Origin: Sipunculus nudus
Taxonomy: Eukaryota > Annelida > Sipuncula > Golfingiida > Sipunculidae
Assembly: GCA_026874595.1 (NCBI GenBank)
Contig: CM049310.1
Coordinates: 5,334,001-5,398,000 of the forward strand
Direction: 5' to 3'
Length of the DNA stretch: 64,000 nucleotides
Of the stretch, positions 1 through 11,128 are shown in pieces. Within the stretch, counting starts at the first letter, position 1; every line of letters starts with the position of its first letter. The position numbers and the translations under genes were made by a program. Below the pieces are notes generated by a model. The model had not been told where the DNA came from and searched no databases. It saw only the letters and a list, made by a program, of their open reading frames with translations.

Positions 1-544
1 AGAAAGATGCATATTATGAAAACATCTCCATTAAGCAGTTAATTTTTTCTTCAAATTGAGTATGGGGACTAGAGATTGAAATTAAACGTATAAATATGTA
101 TCAGGTGCCAACTAATGCAAGGTGCCGGAGGCACAAATGGTCCCCCGCTCCATTTATAACTCATATGTGTGGTATTTTCCGTGACATGCTTTCCTTTAGG
201 ATGCTTCAGGATCCAAAGGGTCAGAAAAGAAAGAACAGAACAGAAGTTAATTCAGGAAAAAGGCCTCAGGCCCAAAGTTCCAACCATATCAATTAATATT
301 CAAAAAGGTAGCAGTCTTATATTTTCTGATAAACACTGCCATTAACACAAGTAACAGAACTGCATAACTACATACACTATAAATCTGTTTTGCCGTCATC
401 AGTGAGTATAAACACAATTACATTTCAATAAACAGTCAGTTCAACAATTACAACAATATAATGTAAAGTAACAGTCTTATAATGATTAATCAATCGTGCC
501 ATAAACACATGTAATTTTATTGCATACCTAAGTACACAATGAAT
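1..544. other. Non-coding, no recognised element
   Basis: AT-rich sequence with only short, compositionally random reading frames. I see no gene, RNA or repeat that I can name. It lies just downstream (3', in the sense of the minus strand) of a LINE fragment and may include that element's 3' untranslated tail, but no clear tail or target duplication is visible. Confidence 0.4.
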
Positions 545-1225
545 CTATTTTGCTGTCATCAGTGAGTACCGTTTAAAATAATTAAACCATCTAATCATTT
601 TCCGTCTCCTCAAAAACGAATTAGACACATATGCAGCAACTTTTGTTATTTCAAATGAATTATCTAAATTAAATAATATTATAAAATTTTGTTCACTTGG
701 ATAATGCAAGTCTTGTCTAATATATTTTAACCTCAGATCGTGATATAATTTACACTCTTGCATAAGGTGAGCTTCATCCTCAACAATATTTAATCCATAG
801 CATATACAATATTTACAGATCCTCTCTTTAAAAGAAATTTTATTATGGCGGCCCATTTCTATAGCTAATTCATGATTTGAACATCGAAGTTTAGCAAGTG
901 CTGTTCGGTGTTGTTTATTTGGGATACAATCAACATATTTTTCAAGAGTGAGCATAGATTTAAAAGTACCATAATAGTATAGTTTACTGCACAATTTATA
1001 ATCACCATGCTAATTTTGAATGGCCATATCCTTTATTCTCACTTCAGCTTCTTTCATAAAATAATTCACATCTCCAGTGTACTGTGCCATCCAATCATAC
1101 CCAAAACCAGACTGGAACAACAATGTCCTTACTTTAGATACCCAATTTGATTTACCACTGTTGTCTAAATTCATCAACATATTGTAAACGTGTCTTATAT
1201 CTATATTCTGGCATACGCAAAAGTT
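545..1225 (-). pseudogene. 3' fragment of a non-LTR retrotransposon ORF2 (post-RT zinc-finger region)
   Basis: Reading the minus strand from 1225 down to 545 gives one frame interrupted by a single stop, TAG at 1012-1010. There the context IQN-stop-HGDYK suggests a lost Trp codon. The upstream part reads NWVSKVRTLLFQSGFGYDW and the downstream part HRTALAKLRCSNHELAIEMGR, followed by a CxxC...EDEAHLMQEC zinc-finger-like motif and LYHDLRLKYI. This layout (HRxALAKxR, ExGR, CxxC, EdExHxxxxC, YxDLR) is known from the C-terminal region after the reverse transcriptase in LINE-type elements common in mollusc and cnidarian genomes. The reverse transcriptase itself is not recognisable upstream: the same frame is closed by TGA at 1228-1226, and the open frame beyond it shows no motif. 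It is a truncated, dead copy. Confidence 0.7.
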
Positions 1226-1228
1226 TCA

Positions 1229-4207
1229 GAATCCAAAGGTGTCTTGTGTAATCGATGCAACTAAAAAAGAAGAGCAGGCACACAAAATTTCAGAATAATC
1301 AATGAAATAATTCATGAAAATTCTGAACGTGAGTTGATTGGGACTATGAAGAGCATTGAGTAGGGCATTAATAATGCTGCAGCAATCGCTCAAACAAATT
1401 CTTAGATGCTTAAAAAATAATTCATAGGTCAATGTATCACAGCCATATTGTTTTTCTTTAGAGTCTGAAATTGAATCGTGCAGATACTCTAACTGGAATC
1501 CGAATTTGGCAAAACTTTGTGATAGCAGGTGCAACAGTCCTCGAGAAAAATATGAAAAGAGTGTTACAGCCAGATGGCCTAATGGATTGAAATTTAAAAA
1601 AGAGACTTCTATCGGGTGCTAGCAGTAGATGGGCCCCTAAAAAACCATTCAATGCATACTATTTTGATTTCTCTTCACCATGATAATGGTAAAGTTATGG
1701 TTATATAAGACTGAATTAAGCACACGTAAAAATAAACACACGAAGAAAAAAAAAGCACCAAGTGGTGCCATTTGCAAGCAGAAACTCACATAGCAGTCAC
1801 ATGATCAATATGTCTGGCCAATGTGGTGGACATTTTTGCAGTGGGCCATGAGACAAAAAATAAAGGGGATTTTGCTTAATAAATGATCATATAGAAAATA
1901 CCGAACTAGGTGATCGGCAAAAGTCTGTGGAACCATCATTTTAATAACCAGTTTTAACCGTGTTTTATAACTCCTATCCATTGACATTCTATAAAGAGTG
2001 AAACTGTAAAACAGTGAGAAACAGTCATATGTGAAGCTAGCAGCCCATATCCATAAACATGAAAAATCATACATTGATGATTAGTACTGGTAATGGGGAA
2101 CTGTTCTGGTTACAGATTATCAGTGGCTCCACCTGTCTTGTGTGTGCGATAAAACTATCCATGATTTATGGCTGTGCAAAATTTCAGGCCAATAGCTTGT
2201 ACCTTAACATTTACCTAAAATAGATAAGAAGATGCCCTGAATGAAATAAAAAAAACAATTATAGATGGCGCCACCCGAGTTCAGAAACCGATAAAGCTCC
2301 CCAATAGCTTTCTATAGAAACATAAATGTTGCAAATCCGTTGAATGACTCCTGAGATATAGGTGATTATAAGTGGGGCCACCTGTCTTATATATGTGATA
2401 AATCAATCCATGGTCTATATTGAAATATCAAAAAACAGTCACGTGATGATTGTGTCCGCCCATGGGTAATAATCCTTGCTTGAGCTCACCAGATAAAAGG
2501 TAGCAGATCGTGCAAAAAAAATGAAATTATGAAAATACAATATTTGGTTATGATCAAAATTCAAAGACATGTTAAACCATCATTTAAAAAACAAACCTAT
2601 CTTATTTAGTAATCATTTAATCCCCCTTGCTCTGAGGCATATGATTTGGGCCATGGGGGCTTCAGCTTTCTTATTTACGGAAAACACAAGTGTTGATGGA
2701 AAAATTTGGTGTAACACTGGTGGTGACACCTGCAGGATAAAATGACATGCTCATCATATGACTAACATGTGTGTAAAATTGGGTCAAGAAATCAGCAAAC
2801 ATTTAAGAGTTACCAAGTAAAAAAAGGGGGCGGAAAGGACGGCCGGACGTAGCGGTGGAAATCCGACTCAGTAGGCAATGATAATTGGGCTGATAAGCCT
2901 ACTGGAGTCGTGACACAAGCAATATTGAGGAATGCATCGCAGTGGTCTTCCATCATGTGCATTTATATTGTGCTTAACAGCCCAAATCTAAACATTAAGC
3001 TACAAATGATGACGTAACACAAGAGAATACATGTTTATTCACAAACCAAACTGAAACCCCGTCACTTTTGTGACGAGTCGTTTCCTGTATCGCATACAAA
3101 TTGGCTGCGTTCAGTAACCCCTGCGAGCCATGCCTGTATTTATGCGGTCAGAAATTCAACAAACATGCTGAGGGATTTGCCAATATGCTGAGTAAAAACA
3201 GAAATTTTCTCGCTCATGTTTGATGATGTTAGAAAGTATACTAAAATTGCTTACGGTTAAATTAGTTTATGTCTTTACAGTGTATTTGTAGACCACAAGG
3301 CGTTGTAAAAAATGGCGAAAATATTTGCATCCTTATGGGGCCTCTTATGCGTTCCTTAGACCTAAATGTAAAAGCACTCTGACAGCCAGTAATCTGGTCG
3401 TGATGTCAGAGGGTCGATATGGCGCTAGGCCGGATGCGGACCATTTAAGTAGTCCTCCCTTTTTCCGCGTGGAACTGATTAAAACAACATATTTTAGTGG
3501 GATTAACAATCATGCACTCAAAAACTCACCTCCTTTAAGAGTTACTCATTAGTAATAGAAGGCCGAGTTCCGATCGTCCTGCAACAGTCATATATGAATA
3601 TAAACCTTCCTCTCTTTCTGTATGTTCTTTTGCTCTTGTTTATCACGCGTCTGCCTGGTGAAATTAAATATAACTGCTAATGTTTGTTTACTAAAAAAAA
3701 AATAATGAACGGTTATTTTATTTAATTAAGGGTGGATATTAACGGTGACCACAAAGGTTATCACACACTTCCACCAGAGGTCGTTTCAAAATGAAACGTA
3801 ACTCTTCCTGGTAGATATTGTGGGACGGTCGGGACTACTTGTCTCAACTGTCAAACATTAAAACGGAAATTTGTCACATTTCAGGGAAACATCTTCTGTT
3901 TAAATTTCACAAGTGTTTGCTTACAAACATTACTTATTCCGTGAAGTCCTCACCACAAAAACAGCCATTTTATGTAATTTGCCTTGAAACAATTCTAATA
4001 CAACCTATGTGAACGGATTACATTACCCTCTTCACCACACTTTTACCTACGCCGCGGTGTATGTAGAAGCGTCGGTGCACACTGGGGGTCAGATTGTAAC
4101 ATCCATAAACTCTTAACAGCAGGATCGTACTCACGTGAGTTCGAGTCTGCACAGTTTGGCCATATTGCTGTAAATCTTAGTTCCGTATTGTCGTTTTTAA
4201 TTTCCAG
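1229..4207. other. Intergenic; holds copies of a dispersed GGTGGCGCCACC-type repeat
   Basis: No gene is supported here. Around 2105-2180 and 2365-2430 there are two related stretches with the order 'tgg(c/g)(t/g)CCACCTGTCTT ... GATAAA..ATCCATG', which recur near 8495, 56335 and 56660, so they belong to a dispersed repeat family. I looked for a first exon of LPMO gene A (HGRL...PPSRSSMWR) and found none. The other four genes keep that exon within 0.5-0.9 kb of exon 2. Confidence 0.5.
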
Positions 4208-4619
4208 AATCAATGGGAAACAAATGGAGGGAAATGTGGTGTATGTGGCGACTCCTACCAAGGGCCCCGGGAGAACGAGGCTGGCGGAAAATACGCAAAC
4301 GGTATCATCACACGTCACTATAAAGAGGGCGCCACTATCGACGTCAGGGTAGATATTACGGCTTCCCACAAAGGATGGTACGAGTTCCGTCTGTGTAAAA
4401 AGGATACAGCTGACGATGTTCCAATCACGCATGACTGTCTGGATAAACACCTCCTGGAGATCGAAGGGCATGCCACTCGTTATTTCCTGAAGTCAACCGT
4501 TCCAATCATTTCACACTTGCCTGTGGTGCTGCGATCAGGCGTCACTTGCACACATTGTGTTCTCCAGTGGAAATGGAACTGTGGTATGTTCTTATGGCAA
4601 AGTTTTGTTCACGTTTTAC

Positions 4620-6690
4620 TTTAAGCCGTAATGGATCAGATTTCTCATATTCAGTGTTCTGTTCTGTTCACTTTTTACTTTAAGCCGTATTGGATCAGAT
4701 TTCTTACATTCAGTGTTCTGTTCTTTTCACTTTTTACTTTAAGCCGTATTGGATCGGATTTCTCACATTCAGTGTTCTGTTTTGATCACTTTTTACTTTA
4801 TGCCGTATTGGATCGGATTTCTCAAATTCAGTGTTCTGTTTTGTTCACTTATTACTTTAAGCCGTATTGGATAGGATTTCTCAAAATCAGTGTTCTGTTT
4901 TGTTCACTTTTCACTTTAAGTCGTAGTTGATCAGATTTCTTACATGCAGTGTTCTGTTTTGTTCACTTTTTACATTAAGCCGTATTGGATCGGATTTCCA
5001 CATTCAGTGTTCTGTTTTGTTTACTTGTTTACTTTGAGCCGTATTGGATAAGATTTCTCACATTCAGTGTTCTGTTTTGATCACTTATTACCTTTAAGCC
5101 GTATTGGATCAGATTTCTCAAAATCAGTGTTCAGTTTCGTTCACTTTTTACTCTAAGCCGTATTGGATCAGATTTTTCACATTCAGTGTTCTGCTTTATT
5201 CACTTTTTTACTTTTAGTCGTAGTTGGTGAGATTTCTTACATGCAGTGTTGTTTTGTTCACTTTTTACATTAAGCCGTATTGGATCGGATTTCCACATTC
5301 AGCGTTCTGTTTTGTTCACTTTTTACTTTAAACTGTATTGGATCAGATTTCTCACATTCAGTGTTCTGTTCTGTTCAACTTTTACTTTAAGCCGTATTGG
5401 ATTAGATTACCCACATTCAGTGTTCTGTTTTGTTGACTTTTCACTTTAAGCCATAATGAATCAGATTTCTCAAATCCAGTGTCCTGTTTTGTTCACTTTT
5501 TACTTAAAGCTGTATTTGATCTGATTTCCCACATTCAGTGTTCTGTTTTGTTCACTTTTTAACCCTAAGACGTATTGGATCGGTTTTCCTACATTCAGTG
5601 TTCTGTTTTGTTTACTTTTTACTTTAACCCGTATTGGATCAGATTTCCCACATTCAGTGTTGTTTTGTTCACTTTTTTACTTTAAGCCGTATGGGTTAAG
5701 ATTTCTCACATTCGATGTTCAGTTTTGTTCACTTTTTACCTTAAGCCGTATTGGATGAGATTTCTCACATTCAGTGTTCTGTTTTGTTCACTTTTTACAT
5801 TAAGCCGTATTGGATCGAATTTCCACATTCACTGTTCTGTTTTGTTTACTTGTTTACTTTAAGCCGTATTGGATAAGATTTCTCACATTCAGTGTTCTGT
5901 TTTGATCAATTTTTACTTTATGCCGTTTTGGATCTGATTTCTCAAATTCAGTGTTCTGTTTTGATCACTTATTACCTTTAAGCTGTATTGGATCAGATTT
6001 CTCAAAATCAGTGTTCAGTTTCGTTCACTTTTTACTTTAAGCCTTATGTGATCAGATTATTCAAATGCAGTGTTCTGTTTTATTCACTTTTTACTTTAAG
6101 CCGTATTGGATCAGATTTCTCAAAATCAGTGTTCAGTTTCGTTCACTTTTTACTTTTAGCTGTATTGGATCAGACTTCTCACATTCAGTGTTCTGTTTTG
6201 TTCACATTTTACTTTAAGCCGTATGGGTTCAGATTTCTCACATTCAGTGTTCAGTTTTGTGCCCTTTTTACCTTAAGCCGTATTCAATCAGATATCTCTC
6301 ATTTAGTGTTCTGTTTTGTTCAATTATTACTTTTAGCCTTATGTGATCAGGTTATTCAAATGCAGTGTTCTATTTAATTCACTTTTAATTTTAAGCCGTA
6401 TTTGATTGGATTTCTCACATTCAGTGTTCTGTTTTGTTCACTTTTTACTTTAAGCTGTATTGGATCGGATTTCTCACATTCAGGGTTCTGTTTTGTTCTC
6501 TTTTTACCTTAAGCCGTATTTGATCAGATTACTCACAATCAGTGTTAGGTTTTGTTTACTACATACATAAAGCCGTAGCCTATTGGATCAGATCTCTCAC
6601 ATTCAGTATTCTGATTTGTTAACTTTTTACTTTAAGCCGTATTGGATCTGAATTCTCACATTCAGTGTACTGATATAAAATTATTCCTCA
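4620..6690 (+). repeat. 59-bp minisatellite, about 35 degenerate copies
   Basis: Starts of TTAAGCCGTATTGGAT recur every 59 bases (for example 4621, 4680, 4739), with single-base slips giving 58-62. The unit runs TTAAGCCGTATTGGATCAG, then ATTTCTCACATTCAGTG, then TTCTGTTTTGTTCACTTTTTACT. The whole block lies inside intron 2 of LPMO gene A. Copies differ at several positions and some appear as longer-period duplicates (CAAAATCAGTGTTCAG variants at about 5127, 6003 and 6120). Open frames within it exist only because the repeat has few stops; they are not genes. Confidence 0.92.
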
Positions 6691-7149
6691 ATGGATCCAT
6701 AGCAACAGGTATTTGTCTCATCCAACTAACGATACCTATCGTGTGGGGTACATAGGCCAAGAAAAAACGTGTCAAGTGATATATTTTATTTTAAAAGTAT
6801 TAAATTAAACTGCTCCAAAAACTTTAGAAGTCTTTACATCCGAGAGATTACATTTTTCCAGAACGTTTAACATGCAAACTGATCGGCGCATACTAATATA
6901 ACCTGATAACTGCTCTTCCCCTGCAGTTAGTATTCCAGACTGTTACATTAATATAAACGAAGTCAGTCATATGGAGTGGTAGGGTTATGGGCCTAATGGT
7001 TATACTGATTAGGGTGAATGTTTACTTTAAAAAACGGCCATGACTTAAGATTAATGTAATTAATTGTACCTGACAGAGAGGTTAACGTGTCGGAATGTAC
7101 CTCATAATCTTCTGATACACTGGTTTGACCGCTGGAAACTTATTCAAGG

Positions 7150-7523
7150 CACTACACAATGTCCGCAAGTCAGGTACTACACAATGTCCGCAAGTCAGAC
7201 ACTACACAATGTCCGCAAGTCAGGCACTACACAATGTCCGCAAGTCAGACACTACACAATGTCCGCAAGTCAGACACTACACAATGTCCGCAAGTCAGAC
7301 ACTACACAATGTCCGCAAGTCAGACACTACACAATGTCCGCAAGTCAGACACTACACAATGTCCGCAAGTCAGACACTACACAATGTCCGCAAGTCAGAC
7401 ACTACACAATGCCCGCAAGCCAGACAATACACAATGCCCGCAAGCCAGACACTACACAATGTCCGCAAGCCAGACACTACACAATGTCCGCAAGCCAGAC
7501 ACAACACAATGTCCGCAAGTCAG
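7150..7523 (+). repeat. 24-bp minisatellite, about 15.6 nearly identical copies
   Basis: The unit ACTACACAATGTCCGCAAGT plus CAG(A/G)C repeats head to tail with almost no variation until about 7400, after which GCCCGCAAGCC variants appear. The near-identity says it is young. The period is a multiple of three, so three plus-strand frames stay open through it, each giving an 8-residue repeat. It sits about 40 bp before the acceptor of exon 3 of LPMO gene A (7564). Confidence 0.95.
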
Positions 7524-8082
7524 AACGATTGTCAGTCCTTTACCAGTGTCTTTTTTATTACCAGGTAACAACTGGGGAACTGATCCAGACGGGACCAGTG
7601 GTCCCGGTCATGGACCACAAGAACAATTCTATGGCTGTGCAGATATAGCTATTGAGCCTCACGACACTGCCAAAACAACTGTGACTCCATCTGACCAAGA
7701 CCTGACAACCCCCGAGACAACGTTTACCACCAGTGGTATCACACAAAGCATCACTGAGGTCGGGCTGAATCCAGAAGTTACCACAAGGTCAGAGGTGGGC
7801 CTGACGACACACACCGAGGACACAACCACCACAGCGGATTCGAGATCCGGTTGTCACGCAAGGCGTTGGTTCCAGAGGACCGGCGGGGATGCCTGGTGTG
7901 TCGTCAACTGTAACGCTGGATTCTGTCCGAGTTCTCACTGTAACTGTGGTACAGCAACCGAACCTGAAGACTGTAAGCCAACTGGCTCCTTCCAGCGAGT
8001 TCCCGGAAGTGCGAACTGGTGCGCGAGCAACTGCGCTCTGGGTTTTTGTCCAAGAACTCATTGCGCATGTCCTGCTCCATAG

Positions 8083-9702
8083 GTGTATATAAACTGGGAC
8101 CTATGAGGCCTTTATGAGGTGAATCCCTTGATTCATGATTCCAATTTAAATTAATGTACTTGACACTTTTGTTCAGCAGGTAAATTGAAAAATTTGACCA
8201 TATGATGGTAAATATTTTATGTATTTTAACAACATTGTTCATACTATGAAAATAAATTATCGTACGCATTCATTTGGTATCAAAGTTTGATCAAAGATAT
8301 TAAACCATAATATCCTAGGCGGATATAATTTCACCAGCATATTACCAGGAGTTCCGCGAGGTCCGAGTTCTGTGACGATGATTTATCACCACAGGTTTCC
8401 ATGGGCCGAATTCAACCACTGGATAAATTTTTAATGGTTACCGTAACCGTCACTTCAAGACCGAAAACGGGCATTTCGGAGGAGTGGCCAAGGTAATTAT
8501 AGGTGGCGCCACCTATCTTAGAATATTCATTGATTTTGATTTACCTTTGGAAATACCATTTTGTCCCAAAGAAAGTAGGTCAGTAGGGCAGGGCGGAAGC
8601 AAGAATTTACATCAAAGGTTTAATTGCATTACATGGGGGGAAAATCACAGGAAAAAAATGTATAGGCGTGTCACCTAAAAGAGTTTTAAAAGGCTCAATG
8701 TGTGTAGTCGACTCCGGTCCCCTCAATGAATATCGGCCATAGTGATCTAATTTGATGATTTCAGAGAGATCACATTATTATAGTTAAGATCTGTGTGGAT
8801 GTCATACAGACCTGTGAGCTCTCTGGGTTTAATGGTTGCAATCTTTGCTCCGTTACCGACAACGCACGGTTTGAATGTCATCCTGGTTAAATGAGCTAAA
8901 GATGTGCACATTCCCCATCCACCACCGATTTTTTGTAATATGTCAGCAAAAGGAAATGACCTCGTTTAACTAGTTCAACGTACAAAAGGCATAAAAGGAA
9001 CACATATCTATCCCCCCACCCCTTTTCCGTTTTCCTGATTATGCATTTGCTCTGAATTTAGATTCAATTCTAATCTTGAAGACAGCACTTTCTATGGAGT
9101 ACACAAAAGACTGAGTAGCTATACTTCGGTCTTTTGACATAATATTCTCCTGGCTTTAAAGCAATATGTTGTATTGGCGAATGGTTAAGGAAAAGCAACT
9201 ACCAGGAATACAATATCTGATCATACTCCCTATATCCAAATATATACAAAAAAAATCACAGTCCTCTGGTGACAGACAAGAAATTATAAGGGCCCCGCTA
9301 TCGATCAGCCGATGGGTCTCAAATCCACGGTTGTCAAACTCCGACATACACTTCATGGCAAATGATTGAAGGAATTCCAAGATTCCATGCCTTATACCAT
9401 TTTGGGTACAGATAGGCCTGAAATTTGATAGCCCATATTATTCCATGATTGTTTGGTAAATGGGCAATTAACTGAATCATTCATGAGATAATGCGAAGGA
9501 AAAGATATTCAATGATAGCTGTGTGTTGGCCATATTATATTTCCGACCGTCATACTCGATGGTTTGTCATTTTGTAAATTGTTTGGCATTAATTTAAACG
9601 GGTACTGGTAGGGACGATCCCCATTTCAAGTTTATAGGCACACATGCACACACGCAAATGTATATAGTACATTTCCCTTCTTCTTCTCTGTCTCTCTCTC
9701 TC

Positions 9703-9748
<46 letters not shown>

Positions 9749-10496
9749 GGATGACATTCGGTTAAAGTGTTTATTATTAACCCAAAATAAATAAGTAATC
9801 AGATTAATTTCAATTACATAAAGCTTGGCAATCTATATATATCAGAGCAAATCTAAGTATCAGTATTGTATAGCGATTCATTCACTTATTATATACCTTC
9901 AACAAAACCCAGGCATTCGGAACTCTGAGCAACCAGGTACAAATATTATTACTGACACGTTGTAAATTGACGATATTTTCCAATACTCAGTCATGCGCTG
10001 AGTTGTACATCCTGGTACCGGTAATTATATGAAGTCGACGTCTGAGACCGCTTACTCAAAGAGCTACGTTATATAGAACATCACTTGAGATCCTTGACAA
10101 ACGTAGACCAAAGTGAGGTAAGAATTCACCGTTGGGTTTAAATGTTAATTGCCGCATTTAACATTTAACTGCTCAGAGGACCACTCAGGACCCATTGAGA
10201 TGGAAACCACTTTATTTGATTGGATTATCCATGGTCAAATATATTAAATATTTATTTTCAGTTTTAAATATTTCTAAAATGCAAACCACGCCTGTTATAC
10301 TTGTTGAGAAAATGGAAACGGATACAAACTGTAATATGAATAAGAATTTTCCAGTATTTTTAAAAAGATTAAATGCTATACCCGAATGTTTCAAATAAAT
10401 GTAAATGATTATACGATTCACAATTATCAAATGCTAATGAAAATTCGGATAAAAATTATCAAATATAATGCACTTACAAATGCATTTGGTACAATT
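8083..10496. other. 3' flank of gene A and intergenic sequence
   Basis: The polyadenylation signal AATAAA of gene A is at 8251-8256. A perfect 18-bp palindrome, ATAGGTGGCGCCACCTAT, is at 8499-8516 and belongs to the dispersed repeat noted near 2.1 and 56.5 kb. A (TA)n microsatellite lies at about 9705-9746 after a short CT run. No gene is seen. Confidence 0.5.
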
Positions 10497-11079
10497 ATAT
10501 ATGTTCGAGCCCGTTTGCGGATCTGGCCCATCTGCCAATGGGCTTGGCCCATATGAGGAGCCGTTATTGGGCTACCCATCTGCAGATGGGCAGCCTAATA
10601 ACGGATTTGATACCATGCACTTACTGGCCAATCTGCAGATGGGCTTGGCCCAATAACCGTTTTCAGTTTTTGTTGGTAATACGTTATTATTTTATTATCT
10701 TGATGACTTTTGTACTCAGAAAAACATTTCTCAGAACTTAAAAGTGTTTATTGAAACATAAATCACTATCACAGCCTTACATCAATAATTTTATCATCAA
10801 AATTACATAGATGTGCATAGAAAACATAGATGTGCATTAAGTGTTGCAATACCCTATTTAATAACTTTTTACACACAATTCTTAATTAGTCTACATTGCA
10901 TATGTGTAATGTTAGGAGGTTAATGAGAATCACTTTTTCACAAAGAGTAATTACTGCTTTTGCGAAAAAATCTCATTGACATTACCACATAGATGTGACT
11001 TCCATGGTATCATACAATTTTACTATGGAGCAATTGTATATGGTACAAAATCAGTTTCTCAAATTCATTTTTAAATAAC

Positions 11080-11128
<49 letters not shown>

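Larger units (their letters stand above)
4208..8082 (+). pseudogene. LPMO gene A: AA15-like lytic polysaccharide monooxygenase, exon 1 missing
   Basis: Two exons are visible. Exon 2 is 4208-4583 (acceptor tttccag, donor gtatgt, phase 0 in, phase 1 out). Exon 3 is 7565-8082 (acceptor ccag, TAG stop); AATAAA follows at 8251. Exon 2 carries GGKCGVCGDSYQGP and ITASHKGWYEF, the second copper-brace His of AA15 enzymes. Exon 3 starts GNNWGTDPDGTSG, continues EQFYGCADIAI, then a Thr-rich linker of about 65 residues and two six-Cys modules (C-x14-C and C-x15-C types). Odd points: no exon with the N-terminal HGRL is found in the 4.2 kb upstream; the usually conserved PTWSNLRVKLPSG reads PIISHLPVVLRSG; there is an insertion after RLCKKD; and the Cys pair seen in C, D and E (SCIGCG) reads SGPGHG. 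Intron 2 (2981 bp) is swollen by two tandem arrays. Frames are open, so a distant exon 1 is possible, but a partial or decaying duplicate is more likely. Confidence 0.7.

Noticed and set aside
1226-1534. 102-codon minus frame upstream of the LINE fragment
   Set aside because: In frame with the LINE remnant across a TGA, but it shows no reverse-transcriptase motif that I can recognise, so it was not added to the element.
4043-4471. 142-codon minus frame
   Set aside because: Antisense shadow of LPMO gene A exon 2. Similar shadows lie opposite exons of C, D and E (27834-28103, 35138-35392, 57183-57590).
4631-6377. Reading frames of 67-129 codons in the 59-bp array
   Set aside because: They arise from the repeat; they are short, shift frame from copy to copy (59 is not a multiple of 3) and lie in an intron.
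7064-7648. Repetitive frames translating the 24-bp array
   Set aside because: Period arithmetic explains them. Only the frame joining exon 3 is kept, as a splicing question in the findings.
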